From positions 23,825 to 87,824 of the forward strand of contig NZ_SMOK01000025.1 in assembly GCF_004353925.1 (NCBI RefSeq): a DNA stretch of 64,000 bases, in the 5' to 3' direction. The translations under genes were made by a program, and so were the position numbers. Below, piece by piece: positions 41,903 to 50,814 of the stretch. How positions within the stretch are numbered: position 1 is the first letter of the stretch; the number at the start of each line of letters is the position of its first letter. This DNA is from Pseudomonas sp. H9. Lineage in GTDB: Bacteria > Pseudomonadota > Gammaproteobacteria > Pseudomonadales > Pseudomonadaceae. The notes under the pieces were generated by a model. The model saw only the letters and a program-made list of their open reading frames with translations. It did no database searches and was not told the origin of the DNA.

Positions 41903-43342
41903 TCAGCTATCGCTGGTGGCCCCACTCTTGCGCCGCGGGATGCCCAAGCGTTGACGACGCTCCCACAGACACTTGCGGCTGACCCCGAGTTTGCGGGCCA
42001 GCTCCGTCTCGGTCATGTGGTCTTGGTGCTCAAGGACGAAGTGCTGGAAGTAGTCTTCCAGCGACAGGTCTTCGGTGGGTTCATGGCTGGTGGTGTTGGT
42101 CGTGCTGCCGTTACCGGACAGGCCGGCAAACGGTTCGTCGTCGTCCAGATCGCTCAGCTCAATGTCGATGCCCAGCAGGTCTGCGGAAATTTCCGGGCTC
42201 TCGCAGAGAATCACTGCACGCTCGACGGCGTTTTCCAGTTCACGGACGTTACCCGGCCAGGAGTAATGACGGATGGCCTGCTCAGCATCGTGGCCGAAGC
42301 GCAGGTCGTTACGACCAATACGTGCACTTTGGCGGGCGAGGAAGGCATTGGCGATTTCGTTGACGTCAGCACCACGCTCGCGCAGGGCGGGCAGTTTCAG
42401 CGCGATCACATGCAGACGGTAATAAAGGTCTTCACGGAACTGGCCGACTTTGGCCAGGTTCTTCAGGTCACGGTGGGTAGCTGCAATCAGGCGCACATCG
42501 ACTTTTTGCGACTGCACCGAGCCCACCCGGCGGATCTCACCTTCCTGCAACACCCGCAGCAGGCGAGCCTGTGCTTCCAGTGGCAGTTCACCGATTTCAT
42601 CGAGGAACAGGGTGCCGCCATCGGCAGCTTCGACCAGGCCGGCACGACCAGCGCTGGCGCCGGTAAATGCGCCTTTCTCATGGCCGAACAGTTCCGACTC
42701 GATCAGCGTTTCCGGAATAGCGGCGCAGTTCACGGAAATCATCGGGGCTTTGGCGCGGCGTGACAGATTGTGCAAGGCGCGGGCAACCAGCTCTTTACCG
42801 GTACCCGACTCACCCTGAATCAGCACGTTGGAATCTGTGGGCGCGACTTTGCGGATCTTACCGTACAGGTCTTGCATCGGTGGGCAGGAGCCGATGATGC
42901 CGATTTCGCCATTGGCAGCGGTGCTGCTGCCTTTGTCTGCCATGCCGGCCTTGTTGCCGCCACGCGCTTCGGTCGGTACCGCTGGCGCGTTCTGACGATC
43001 ACGCAGGATGCGCGCCACCGCTTGCAGCATCTCGTCATGATCGAAAGGCTTGGCAATGTAATCCACCGCGCCCATCTTCATTGAGTCGACGGCTGAGCGC
43101 AGGCTGGCGTAGCTGGTCATGATCAGCACCGGAGTGCCCTGGCCGAGCTTGATCAGTTCGGTGCCCGGCGCGCCAGGCAGGCGCAGGTCACTGACGATCA
43201 GGTCGAAGGTAGTAATACTGAAGCGTTCCTGGGCTTCCTGTACCGAGCCGGCTTCGCTGACCTGGTACTGGTTCCGCTCCAGCAGGCGACGCAGCGCCGA
43301 GCGGATGATGGTTTCGTCTTCGACGATCAGAATATGAGGCAT
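41903..43342 (-). CDS. cbrB: CbrB, NtrC-family response regulator
   Basis: The protein has 479 residues. The receiver domain (1-120) has the acidic ED pair, phosphoacceptor Asp52 in VSDLRLPG, and Lys in YIAKPFD. The AAA activator domain (about 150-385) has Walker A GESGTGKELVARALH and the sigma-54-contacting GAFTGA loop. A Fis-type helix-turn-helix (TETELARKLGVSRKCLWERR) is at the C-terminus. It activates CrcZ and catabolic genes. It lies 22 bp after cbrA, and its own targets lie just downstream. Confidence 0.97.
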   Translation of the reverse strand: MPHILIVEDETIIRSALRRLLERNQYQVSEAGSVQEAQERFSITTFDLIVSDLRLPGAPGTELIKLGQGTPVLIMTSYASLRSAVDSMKMGAVDYIAKPFDHDEMLQAVARILRDRQNAPAVPTEARGGNKAGMADKGSSTAANGEIGIIGSCPPMQDLYGKIRKVAPTDSNVLIQGESGTGKELVARALHNLSRRAKAPMISVNCAAIPETLIESELFGHEKGAFTGASAGRAGLVEAADGGTLFLDEIGELPLEAQARLLRVLQEGEIRRVGSVQSQKVDVRLIAATHRDLKNLAKVGQFREDLYYRLHVIALKLPALRERGADVNEIANAFLARQSARIGRNDLRFGHDAEQAIRHYSWPGNVRELENAVERAVILCESPEISADLLGIDIELSDLDDDEPFAGLSGNGSTTNTTSHEPTEDLSLEDYFQHFVLEHQDHMTETELARKLGVSRKCLWERRQRLGIPRRKSGATSDS

Positions 43343-43364
43343 TGATTCAATTCTCTCGACGGTC

Positions 43365-46313
43365 TCAGTTCACAGCGGACGTCGCTACGACATGGCGCGG
43401 CAGAGTCACTCGAATACGAGTGCCACGTTGACTCTGGATATCGGCCGGGCTGTCGATGGTGATTTGTCCATAATGCTCTTCCACGATGGAATAGACCAGA
43501 GCAAGCCCCAGTCCGGTACCTTCGCCCGGGTCCTTGGTAGTGAAGAAGGGTTCGAACAGACGATCCATGATGTTTTTCGGAATACCGCTGCCTTCGTCCT
43601 CGACGATCAGGTCAACGGTATGCTCGCTTGCTTCGCTTTTGACTCGCACGGCACTGCCGGGCGGTGAGGCGTCGCGGGCGTTGGACAGTAAGTTGATCAA
43701 GACCTGGGCCAGACGCTGCGGGTCGCCATCGACCCAGTGCTCGGGGTCGCACAGGTTGAAGAACTGTACTTCGAAATTGCGCCGGTTCAAGGCCAGCAGA
43801 CCGATGGCGTCTTGCGCTACTTCGGCCAGGCACACTGGCTCGTCGCTGTGCTGGTGGCTGCCAGCGTGGGCAAAGCTCATCAGAGACTGAACAATGCGGG
43901 AAATACGTTTGGTCTGCTCCAGTATCTGGCTGCTCAGTTCGGTAATCTCGCCATCATCCTCGCGCTCTTCACGCAGGTTTTGCGCCAGGCAGGCGATACC
44001 GGTGACCGGGTTGCCGATCTCGTGGGCGACCCCGGCCGCCAGGCGGCCGATACTGGCCAGGCGTTCCGAATGCACCAGTTTGTCTTCCAGTGCCTGGGTT
44101 TCGGTGAGGTCTTCGACCAGTACCACCAGGCCACTGTTACCCGGCGCCAGGGGCTCGTCGATCGCAGCTTTATGCAGGTTGAGCCAGCGGGTTTGACCGT
44201 CCAGGCCCAGCCGTTGTTTATGCAGATGCTCGTCAGGAATATTGGTGAAACCCAGCAGCAGGCCACGCCACGGCTCACTGATAGTGGTCAGGCGCGAGCC
44301 GACCACGCGCTTGGCAGGAATGCCGGTGAGCTCTTCCATCGCCTTGTTCCACATCAGGATCTCCTGATCCTTGGCCAGCGAGCAAACACCCATGGGCAGC
44401 TCCTGCAACGTCTGGCGGTGGTAGCGGCGCAAGGCATCAAGCTCGGCGGCCAGCCCGGTCAGGCGCGAGTGGTAGTCTTCCAGGCGGCTTTCGATGAAGT
44501 GAATGTCTTCGGTTACGTAGTTTTCGTTACCCGACTTGTAGGGCAGAAAGGTTTCGACCATGTCCTGGGCCACGCTGGGCCCCATCAACCCGGACAGGTT
44601 GGCTTCGATACGATCACGCAGACGGCGCAAGGCGTAAGGGCGGCGTTCGTCAAAGGGCAGGTAAAGGTCACGTAAGGCTTGCTCCACTTCCTTTTGCGCG
44701 GCCTTTGCCCCCAGTGGCTTGGCCAGCTGAGTGGCAAACTCCTGCGGCGAGGCAGCATGCAGTTCGCGGCGTTGCGGGCGGCGCACGTTGTCGACCGCAC
44801 AGGCTTCAGCCGCACTGATCTCTTCGGTGCTGGCGTTGGTGAACAGCGAAATCAGGGTGAACAGCAGCACGTTCGCCGCCAACGAGGCGATAGCGGCCAT
44901 GTGCCAACTGGTGTCGTCGAGCACATAGATCATGTTTAGCAGGGGGATGTAGAAGCCTTGCAGGTTGCCGACCAGCGGCAGCAGCATGGTCACCATCCAT
45001 ACCAGAATCCCCGCCAGCAAGCCGGCAATGAAGCCGCGGCGGTTCGCAGTTGGCCAGTACAGTACCGAGAGGACACCCGGCAAGAACTGCAAGGTAGCGA
45101 CGAATGCGACGATGCCGAGGTTGGCCAGGTCTTGTTGGCTTTCCAGGGTCAGATAGAAACCAAAGCCGGCGGCGATGATGGCAACGATCAGTGCGCGACG
45201 GGTCCATTTCAACCAGCGGTAGATATTGCCTTCGGCGGGCGGTTGGTACAGCGGCAGCACCAGATGGTTCAGCGCCATACCCGATAGTGCCAGCGTGGTC
45301 ACGATGATCAATCCGCTGGACGCCGATAGCCCACCAACATAGGCGAGCAAGGCCAACGCTTGGTTGTCGGCGGCGATCCCCAGGCCCAGGGTGAAGTATT
45401 CCGGGCTGGTGCTGGCCCCCATCTTCAGGCCAGCCCAGAGGATCAGCGGTACCGCGAGGCTCATCAGCAACAGGAATAGCGGCAGGCCCCAGCTGGCACT
45501 GACCAGCGAGCGCGGGTTGAGGTTTTCGGTAAAGGCCATGTGGTACATGTGCGGCATGACGATGGCCGAGGCGAAGAACACCAGCAACAGCGTACGCCAA
45601 GGGCCTTCCTGCAGTGGCGTGTGCAGGGCGGCCAACGCGGTCTGGTTTTGCAGCAGCCAGACTTCCAGTTGATGCGGCCCGCCGAACACACCGTACAGCG
45701 CATACAGGCCAATACCGCCCAGCGCCAACAGCTTGATCACCGACTCAAAGGCGATAGCGAATACCAGCCCTTCATGCTTTTCCCGGGTAGCGATATGCCG
45801 CGAGCCGAAAAAGATGGTGAACAAGGTGATCAAGGCACAGAAGGCCAGAGCGACCCTGGCCTTGACCGGCTCGCCGGTGAGGATGCTGATCGAGTCGGCC
45901 ACCGCCTGAACCTGAAGGGCCAGCAATGGCAGCACGCCAATCAGCATGAACACCGTGGTCAGAGCGCCGGCCCAGGTGCTGCGGAAACGGAAGGCGATCA
46001 GGTCAGCCAGCGACGACAGTTGATAGGTGCGGGTGATTTTAAGAATCGGGTAAAGCAACACCGGCGCTAACAGAAACGCTCCGGAAACGCCCAGGTAACA
46101 GGCGAGAAAGCCATAACCGTATTGATAAGCCAGGCCCACCGAACCATAAAAGGCCCAGGCACTGGCATAGACACCTAACGACAGGGTGTAGGTCAGCGGG
46201 TGGCGAATGATCGAGCGCGGGATCATCCCACGTTCACTGACCCAGGCCACGCCAAACAGCACCAGCAGGTAGGCGGCGCTGATCAGAATCATCTGGGTCA
46301 GACTAAAGCTCAT
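43365..46313 (-). CDS. cbrA: CbrA, transporter-like sensor histidine kinase
   Basis: Starting at the ATG at 46313 (MSFSLTQMILISAAYLLVLF) gives 982 residues; an ATG two codons earlier and a GTG just before it are alternatives. About 13 membrane helices of the SLC5/sodium-solute symporter type fill residues 1-500. A helical linker, a PAS domain (about 620-730), a HisKA domain with AAGVAHEIGNPVTGI near 760, and a HATPase domain (VEDEGSGIP, GEGTGLGLALVYSI) follow. It phosphorylates CbrB and links histidine or carbon/nitrogen status to CrcZ. The start overlaps the upstream small gene, suggesting translational coupling. Confidence 0.96.
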   Translation of the reverse strand: MSFSLTQMILISAAYLLVLFGVAWVSERGMIPRSIIRHPLTYTLSLGVYASAWAFYGSVGLAYQYGYGFLACYLGVSGAFLLAPVLLYPILKITRTYQLSSLADLIAFRFRSTWAGALTTVFMLIGVLPLLALQVQAVADSISILTGEPVKARVALAFCALITLFTIFFGSRHIATREKHEGLVFAIAFESVIKLLALGGIGLYALYGVFGGPHQLEVWLLQNQTALAALHTPLQEGPWRTLLLVFFASAIVMPHMYHMAFTENLNPRSLVSASWGLPLFLLLMSLAVPLILWAGLKMGASTSPEYFTLGLGIAADNQALALLAYVGGLSASSGLIIVTTLALSGMALNHLVLPLYQPPAEGNIYRWLKWTRRALIVAIIAAGFGFYLTLESQQDLANLGIVAFVATLQFLPGVLSVLYWPTANRRGFIAGLLAGILVWMVTMLLPLVGNLQGFYIPLLNMIYVLDDTSWHMAAIASLAANVLLFTLISLFTNASTEEISAAEACAVDNVRRPQRRELHAASPQEFATQLAKPLGAKAAQKEVEQALRDLYLPFDERRPYALRRLRDRIEANLSGLMGPSVAQDMVETFLPYKSGNENYVTEDIHFIESRLEDYHSRLTGLAAELDALRRYHRQTLQELPMGVCSLAKDQEILMWNKAMEELTGIPAKRVVGSRLTTISEPWRGLLLGFTNIPDEHLHKQRLGLDGQTRWLNLHKAAIDEPLAPGNSGLVVLVEDLTETQALEDKLVHSERLASIGRLAAGVAHEIGNPVTGIACLAQNLREEREDDGEITELSSQILEQTKRISRIVQSLMSFAHAGSHQHSDEPVCLAEVAQDAIGLLALNRRNFEVQFFNLCDPEHWVDGDPQRLAQVLINLLSNARDASPPGSAVRVKSEASEHTVDLIVEDEGSGIPKNIMDRLFEPFFTTKDPGEGTGLGLALVYSIVEEHYGQITIDSPADIQSQRGTRIRVTLPRHVVATSAVN

Positions 46314-46479
46314 CGGCATCACGTTGGCTCTGCAGGATAAAGGTCACGACGATCAGGATCAGCCAGAGCAGGTAAGGGCGATACCAGGCACCGGTTGGCT
46401 CGATCCACCAGTCCATGATGGCCGGGGAGAACAAGTAGATCCCCACGACCAGAAGCAGGACCAAACGATAGATATACAT
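46303..46479 (-). CDS. cbrX: Small membrane protein upstream of and overlapping cbrA (CbrX)
   Basis: From the ATG at 46479 (MYIYRLVLLLVVGIYLFSPA) the protein has 58 residues. Two predicted helices (about 4-20 and 34-49) flank a short loop MDWWIEPTGAWYRP. The C-terminus is charged (SQRDADEL). Its stop lies 11 bp inside cbrA. The frame extends 30 codons further up without similarity. A small gene at this place is known as cbrX in Pseudomonas (from memory); its function is not established. Confidence 0.75.
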   Translation of the reverse strand: MYIYRLVLLLVVGIYLFSPAIMDWWIEPTGAWYRPYLLWLILIVVTFILQSQRDADEL

Positions 46480-46623
46480 GCTGGCCTCAAAGGTTAGGGC
46501 GCTATGGCTTGGACTTATTATTGGCGCAAATGGCTGTGGCGATGGTAACGGATGGGCTGGCGACTGCAAGACACCTTGCGCAAATAAGCCAAAGATTTGA
46601 ATTTATTAGAGTTTGTGTAACTC

Positions 46624-46694
46624 GGTAGGAGCGGGCTTGCCCCGCGATAGCGGTGTGTCAGGTTAATCGAATCGCGGGGCAAGCCCGCTCCTAC
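46624..46694. repeat. REP pair overlapping the gluQ stop codon
   Basis: GTAGGAGCGGGCTTGCCCCG and its inverted copy flank a 25-bp loop. The right arm contains the gluQ stop (TAG, - strand, 46691-46693), so the last codon of gluQ lies in the repeat. Confidence 0.9.
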
Positions 46695-47578
46695 AAGAGG
46701 TCTGCTTCAGGTACGGTGAGGCGCCGCGGGATGGCGTCGGGGTTCCAGTGCAAAGCGGCGTGTGCCAGCACTTCAGCCGGGGTGCCTAGCGCCATGCCAG
46801 CATCGGTGGCCTGGCCAAGTGCGCGCAGGGCCCTCAGGATCAGCGGCGTGGCCTGTTCAGTGGGCAGGGGCGCGGAGCGGTAACTTTTGCCCAGCTTGTG
46901 GCCGTCGGGCTGGATAATGAGCGGCACGTGCAGGTAGCGCGGCTGTGACAGGCCCAACAGTTCCTGTAGGTAAAGCTGGCGTGGGGTGTTATCCAGCAAA
47001 TCGGCACCGCGAACGATATCGGTCACGCCTTGCCAGGCGTCATCCAGCACCACCGCCAGCTGATAGGCGTAGAGCCCGTCGCGGCGGCGAATGACGAAGT
47101 CACCCACCTCACGGCCCAGATGCTGCTCGAAAGCACCCTGAACCCGGTCTTCAAATCGGTAAGTAAGCTCCGGAACCCGCAGGCGAATAGCGGCATCTTC
47201 TTGAGCATGACAGCAGTTACGGCACAAACCGGGGTAAATGCCGTTGTAACCTTCGAGTTGTTTGCGCGAACAGGTACAGGCATATGCCAAGCCCTGGCGG
47301 AACAAGCGCTCGGTAACCTCGGCGTAGGCCGCATGACGCAGGCTTTGGTAAACCACCTCGCCATCCCATTCCAGGCCATAGCTTTCCAGAGTGTGCAGGA
47401 TTGCAGCCTGGGCGCCGGGTGCCTCGCGGGGCGGGTCGATGTCTTCCATGCGCAGCAACCAGCGCCCACCTACGGCACGGGCGTCAAGCCAGGAAGCAAG
47501 GGCAGCGACCAGAGAACCGAAATGCAAGAAGCCGCTGGGAGTAGGGGCGAAGCGCCCGACGTAAGAGATCTGGTTCAT
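46691..47578 (-). CDS. gluQ: Glutamyl-Q tRNA(Asp) synthetase
   Basis: This 295-residue protein resembles the catalytic half of glutamyl-tRNA synthetase without the anticodon-binding domain. It has GRFAPTPSGFLHFGSL (HIGH-like, near residue 8-23), the zinc ligands CTCSRKQLEGYNGIYPGLCRNC read in parts near 100-121, and the KMSKS-like KLGKSYRS near 230. It attaches glutamate to queuosine in tRNA-Asp. It lies downstream of dksA on the - strand, the common dksA-gluQ order. Confidence 0.96.
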   Translation of the reverse strand: MNQISYVGRFAPTPSGFLHFGSLVAALASWLDARAVGGRWLLRMEDIDPPREAPGAQAAILHTLESYGLEWDGEVVYQSLRHAAYAEVTERLFRQGLAYACTCSRKQLEGYNGIYPGLCRNCCHAQEDAAIRLRVPELTYRFEDRVQGAFEQHLGREVGDFVIRRRDGLYAYQLAVVLDDAWQGVTDIVRGADLLDNTPRQLYLQELLGLSQPRYLHVPLIIQPDGHKLGKSYRSAPLPTEQATPLILRALRALGQATDAGMALGTPAEVLAHAALHWNPDAIPRRLTVPEADLL

Positions 47579-47610
47579 GGCAGCGCTGGACTATTAAGGG
47601 GCACAAATGA

Positions 47611-47635
47611 AACGGGGCGCCTGTGGCGCCCCGTT
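47611..47635 (-). terminator. Hairpin between dksA and gluQ
   Basis: AACGGGGCGCC and GGCGCCCCGTT pair around a 3-nt loop and are followed on the - strand by TTCATTTG. It could partly terminate dksA. Confidence 0.7.
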
Positions 47636-47650
47636 ACGGTCGGTTAGCTA

Positions 47651-48097
47651 TCAGCCCTTGCCGACGGTTTTTTCTTTCTTCTCTGCCAGTTCCTTGCAGT
47701 CAAAGCAAAGGTCGGCGGTCGGGCGTGCTTCGAGGCGGCGCAGGCCGATCTCTACGCCGCAGGCGTCGCACCAGCCGTACTCTTCGTCTTGGATCTTCTG
47801 CAGGGTCTTGTCGATCTTCTTGATCAACTTGCGCTCGCGATCGCGGTTACGCAGTTCCAGGGCGAATTCCTCTTCCTGGCTGGCGCGGTCGGCGGGGTCT
47901 GGGAAGTTGGCCGCCTCATCCTTCATGTGGTCCACGGTCCGATCGACGCTGTTCATCAGCTCCAGTTTCCATGCACCGAGAAGCTTGACGAAGTGTTTGC
48001 GCATGGGCTCGCCCATGTACTCCTCGCCCTTGGTTTCCTTATAGGGCTCGACACCGTACATGGTCTGACTAGCTTTTTGCTTTTCTAGGGTGGACAT
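47651..48097 (-). CDS. dksA: DksA, RNA polymerase-binding stringent response factor
   Basis: The ATG at 48097 (MSTLEKQKASQTMYGVEPYK) gives 148 residues, the usual pseudomonad length. A long coiled coil (residues about 35-110) carries the tip DPADRASQEEEF with the two functional Asp. A four-Cys zinc finger follows (CDAC and CFDC, 17 residues apart). With ppGpp it retunes rRNA and amino acid promoters. GAGGCGG precedes the start. Confidence 0.98.
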   Translation of the reverse strand: MSTLEKQKASQTMYGVEPYKETKGEEYMGEPMRKHFVKLLGAWKLELMNSVDRTVDHMKDEAANFPDPADRASQEEEFALELRNRDRERKLIKKIDKTLQKIQDEEYGWCDACGVEIGLRRLEARPTADLCFDCKELAEKKEKTVGKG

Positions 48098-48308
48098 GAA
48101 TAGACCGCCTCTCACTTTTCTAATCCATTGCGCAGGCTGCTCCATCTCCGGCGCCCGCCGGCCCTGCGACTGCGAGCCGCCGAACTTACCAGATCAAATC
48201 GGGGCGCGCTACTCCCGGTGATGTTCCTGGTTGACCACAGGTTTAGCCACACGTTCGCTTCAGGACACGGGTAGAATCATTATTCTAGACCCATTTGAGA
48301 GAAGGTTG

Positions 48309-49481
48309 ATGGCCCAGTCCTACAGTGCGCGCAGCCGCGCCATAGAACCCTTCCACGTCATGGCACTGCTGGCTCGTGCCAATGAGTTGCAGGCCCGCGG
48401 CCTTGATGTGATTCACCTGGAAATCGGTGAGCCGGACTTCACCACTGCCACGCCTATCGTCGAGGCCGGGCAGGCCGCGCTGGCCGCCGGGCACACCCGG
48501 TACACCGCAGCGCGTGGTCTGCCAGCGCTGCGTGAAGCGATTTCGGGTTTCTACCAGCAACGCTATGGCCTGGACATCGACCCTGAGCGAATCCTGATTA
48601 CCCCCGGCGGTTCCGGTGCCTTGCTGCTGGCCAGCAGCCTGTTGGTAGACCCCGGTAAACACTGGTTGTTGGCCGACCCGGGTTACCCGTGCAATCGACA
48701 CTTTTTGCGCTTGGTCGAAGGCGGGGCGCAGTTGGTGCCGGTTGGGCCAGAGGTCAATTATCAACTAACCGCTGATCTGGTAGACCGCTACTGGGATCAA
48801 GACACTGTCGGAGCGCTGGTCGCATCCCCTGCCAACCCGACCGGTACAGTGCTCGACCGTACCGCGCTGGCCAGCCTGTCGGCCGCGACGCGTGCGCACA
48901 ATGGCCATTTGGTGGTGGATGAGATTTACCACGGGCTGACCTACGGCATGGATGCACCCAGTGTGCTGGAGGTCGACGACAGCGCCTTTGTCCTGAATAG
49001 TTTTTCCAAGTATTTCGGCATGACCGGCTGGCGCCTCGGCTGGTTGGTAGCGCCTCCAGCTGCAGTGGGTGAACTGGAAAAATTGGCGCAAAACCTCTAC
49101 ATCAGCGCCCCGAGCATGGCGCAGCATGCGGCGTTGGCTTGCTTCCAGCCCCAGACACTGGCGATCCTGGAAGAGCGCCGTGCCGAGTTCGCTCTGCGCC
49201 GCGACTTCCTCCTGCCCGCTTTGCGCGAGCTGGGTTTCAAGATAGCCGTTGAGCCGCAGGGTGCGTTTTACCTGTATGCCGATATCAGTGCCTTCGGTGG
49301 CGATGCCTTTGCGTTCTGCCAGCATTTCCTTGAAACAGAGCATGTTGCTTTCACCCCAGGTCTGGACTTCGGCCGCTATCAAGCCGGGCACCACGTGCGC
49401 TTTGCTTACACCCAGAGCCTGCCGCGTTTGCAAGAGGCCGTAGAACGGATCGCCCGTGGCCTGCGGAGTTGGCAAGGCTGA
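48309..49481 (+). CDS. PLP-dependent aminotransferase, class I/II
   Basis: From the ATG at 48309 (MAQSYSARSRAIEPFHVMAL) the enzyme has 390 residues, with GAGAGAAGG just upstream. Fold type I motifs are IHLEIGEPDFTT near 35, HTRYTAARGLPALREAI near 65, ASPANPTGTVL near 172, VVDEIYHGLTY near 205, the PLP Lys in NSFSKYFGMTGWRLGW near 238, and the C-terminal Arg region HHVRFAYTQS. It resembles alanine/aspartate-type aminotransferases, but the substrate is not clear. It is divergent from dksA, and its stop overlaps the sfsA start by one base. Confidence 0.88.
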   Translation: MAQSYSARSRAIEPFHVMALLARANELQARGLDVIHLEIGEPDFTTATPIVEAGQAALAAGHTRYTAARGLPALREAISGFYQQRYGLDIDPERILITPGGSGALLLASSLLVDPGKHWLLADPGYPCNRHFLRLVEGGAQLVPVGPEVNYQLTADLVDRYWDQDTVGALVASPANPTGTVLDRTALASLSAATRAHNGHLVVDEIYHGLTYGMDAPSVLEVDDSAFVLNSFSKYFGMTGWRLGWLVAPPAAVGELEKLAQNLYISAPSMAQHAALACFQPQTLAILEERRAEFALRRDFLLPALRELGFKIAVEPQGAFYLYADISAFGGDAFAFCQHFLETEHVAFTPGLDFGRYQAGHHVRFAYTQSLPRLQEAVERIARGLRSWQG

Positions 49482-50194
49482 TGCGTTTTTCTCCAACACT
49501 TGAAACCGGGCGGCTGTTACGACGTTACAAACGTTTTCTGGCAGATATCGAACTGGCCAGTGGTGAGCAGATCACCATCCATTGCCCGAACACTGGCTCG
49601 ATGCTTAATTGCATGGTCGAGGGCGGGCAGGTCTGGTTCAGCCGCTCCAATGACCCCAAACGCAAACTGCCCGGGACCTGGGAAATCAGTGAGACCCCAC
49701 AGGGGCGGCTGGCGTGCGTGAATACCGGGCGAGCCAATGCGTTGGTTGAAGAAGCCTTGCTTGCCGGGCGCATCACCGAGCTGGCCGGATTTACTGGGTT
49801 AAAACGCGAGGTGCCCTACGGTGAAGAGCGCAGCCGAATCGACTTTCGCCTGGAATTCGCCGAAGGGCCGGCCTATGTCGAGGTCAAGAGCGTAACCCTG
49901 GGCTATTCCGACTCAGCTGTGGCCGCCTTCCCGGATGCCGTGACCCAGCGCGGCGCCAAGCACTTGCGCGAGTTGGCGGCGCTGGCGCGTCAAGGCATTC
50001 GGGCCGTTCAACTGTACTGCGTCAATCTCAGTGGCATCGATGCGGTGCGGCCTGCTGAAGAAATCGATGCCGCCTATGCGCAAGCACTGCGCACCGCAGT
50101 AGCGGAGGGTGTTGAGGTGTTGGCTTACGGTAGTTACGTCGATGGCGAGCAGATTTATATCGACCGTGCCTTGCCAGTGTTGCTCAACCGGTGA
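49481..50194 (+). CDS. sfsA: SfsA family nuclease
   Basis: This 237-residue protein (MRFSPTLETGRLLRRYKRFL) shows the SfsA signatures HCPNTGSMLNC near 40, YVEVKSVTLG near 130 and DAVTQRGAKHLREL near 150. The E. coli homologue was first described as a sugar fermentation stimulation factor; family members are predicted DNA/RNA nucleases. The start overlaps the aminotransferase stop (TGATG). The 3' end overlaps the convergent Rieske gene by 11 bp. Confidence 0.93.
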   Translation: MRFSPTLETGRLLRRYKRFLADIELASGEQITIHCPNTGSMLNCMVEGGQVWFSRSNDPKRKLPGTWEISETPQGRLACVNTGRANALVEEALLAGRITELAGFTGLKREVPYGEERSRIDFRLEFAEGPAYVEVKSVTLGYSDSAVAAFPDAVTQRGAKHLRELAALARQGIRAVQLYCVNLSGIDAVRPAEEIDAAYAQALRTAVAEGVEVLAYGSYVDGEQIYIDRALPVLLNR

Positions 50195-50501
50195 GCCAGA
50201 TGCCCTGAGCGTCTTCCAGGCAGTTCAGGGCCGTTAGCTGATCGCCTTCACAAGGCCCCGCCACACATTCGCCGGACTCGATCAGAAACAGCGCGCCATG
50301 CCGTGAGCAGGCAATAAGGCTGGCGCTGCTGTCGAGAAATTGGTTGGGCTCCCAGTTCAGAGGGATGCCTCGATGCGGGCAGCGATTACGGTAGAGGTAA
50401 ACGCGGCCAGCGCGGCGCACGGCGAGCACGCTGGAGTCGTTGACGGTAAAGCCACGGCTTTGGCCTTCGCCCAATTCGTTGGGTAAACAGAGAAAATGCA
50501 T
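50184..50501 (-). CDS. Small Rieske [2Fe-2S] protein
   Basis: From the ATG at 50501 (MHFLCLPNELGEGQSRGF) the protein has 105 residues and is a single Rieske domain. The cluster ligands are in RCPHRGI and ACSRHGALF, about 20 residues apart. It lacks a signal peptide or oxygenase domain, so it may be a ferredoxin-like electron carrier or a NirD-like subunit. The partner is unknown. The upstream frame extension runs into a REP element and is not coding. It overlaps the sfsA end. Confidence 0.8.
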   Translation of the reverse strand: MHFLCLPNELGEGQSRGFTVNDSSVLAVRRAGRVYLYRNRCPHRGIPLNWEPNQFLDSSASLIACSRHGALFLIESGECVAGPCEGDQLTALNCLEDAQGIWLTG

Positions 50502-50565
50502 ACCAGGGGACACAGAGTTGGTGTGATCGCTCGCTTTATACCGCGTGGCGCCTGGGTTATCCACT

Positions 50566-50635
50566 GTAGGAGCGGGCTTGCCCCGCGATGCGGTTTGGCT
50601 GATACACCGCAATCGCGGGGCAAGCCCGCTCCCAC
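50566..50635. repeat. REP pair upstream of the Rieske gene
   Basis: GTAGGAGCGGGCTTGCCCCG and its inverted copy flank a 28-bp loop, between the PrrF terminator and the Rieske gene start. Confidence 0.9.
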
Positions 50636-50646
50636 AAGAGACCGCA

Positions 50647-50761
50647 AAAAAAAGACCCGGCAAAGAGCCGGGTCAAATAACCGTGATTAGCCTGATGAGG
50701 AGATAATCTGAGAGTCCGAACCAAGGGCTTTCAGTTTATCCAACCAGTCTCGCGACCAGTT
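50647..50761 (-). ncRNA. prrF: PrrF small RNA (iron-responsive)
   Basis: The - strand transcript of about 115 nt begins AACTGGTCGCGAGA, contains CTCCTCATCAGGCTAATCAC, and ends in the terminator GACCCGGC/GCCGGGTC plus eight T. These are features of the Pseudomonas PrrF family. The promoter is perfect and overlaps a Fur box. PrrF is made when iron is low and represses mRNAs of iron-rich proteins such as sodB and TCA cycle enzymes. Pseudomonas species carry two copies; only one is here. Confidence 0.9.
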
Positions 50762-50767
50762 GTGGTA

Positions 50768-50795
50768 ATCATAACGATTCTCATTACGCTGTCAA
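50768..50795 (-). promoter_or_regulatory. Sigma-70 promoter of PrrF with Fur box
   Basis: On the - strand TTGACA (50795-50790), 16 bp, TATGAT (50773-50768). The spacer and -10 form GTAATGAGAATCGTTATGA, which matches 14 of 19 positions of the Fur consensus, so iron-loaded Fur would block RNA polymerase. Confidence 0.9.
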
Positions 50796-50814
50796 CTGTC
50801 GCTACTCAATATTC

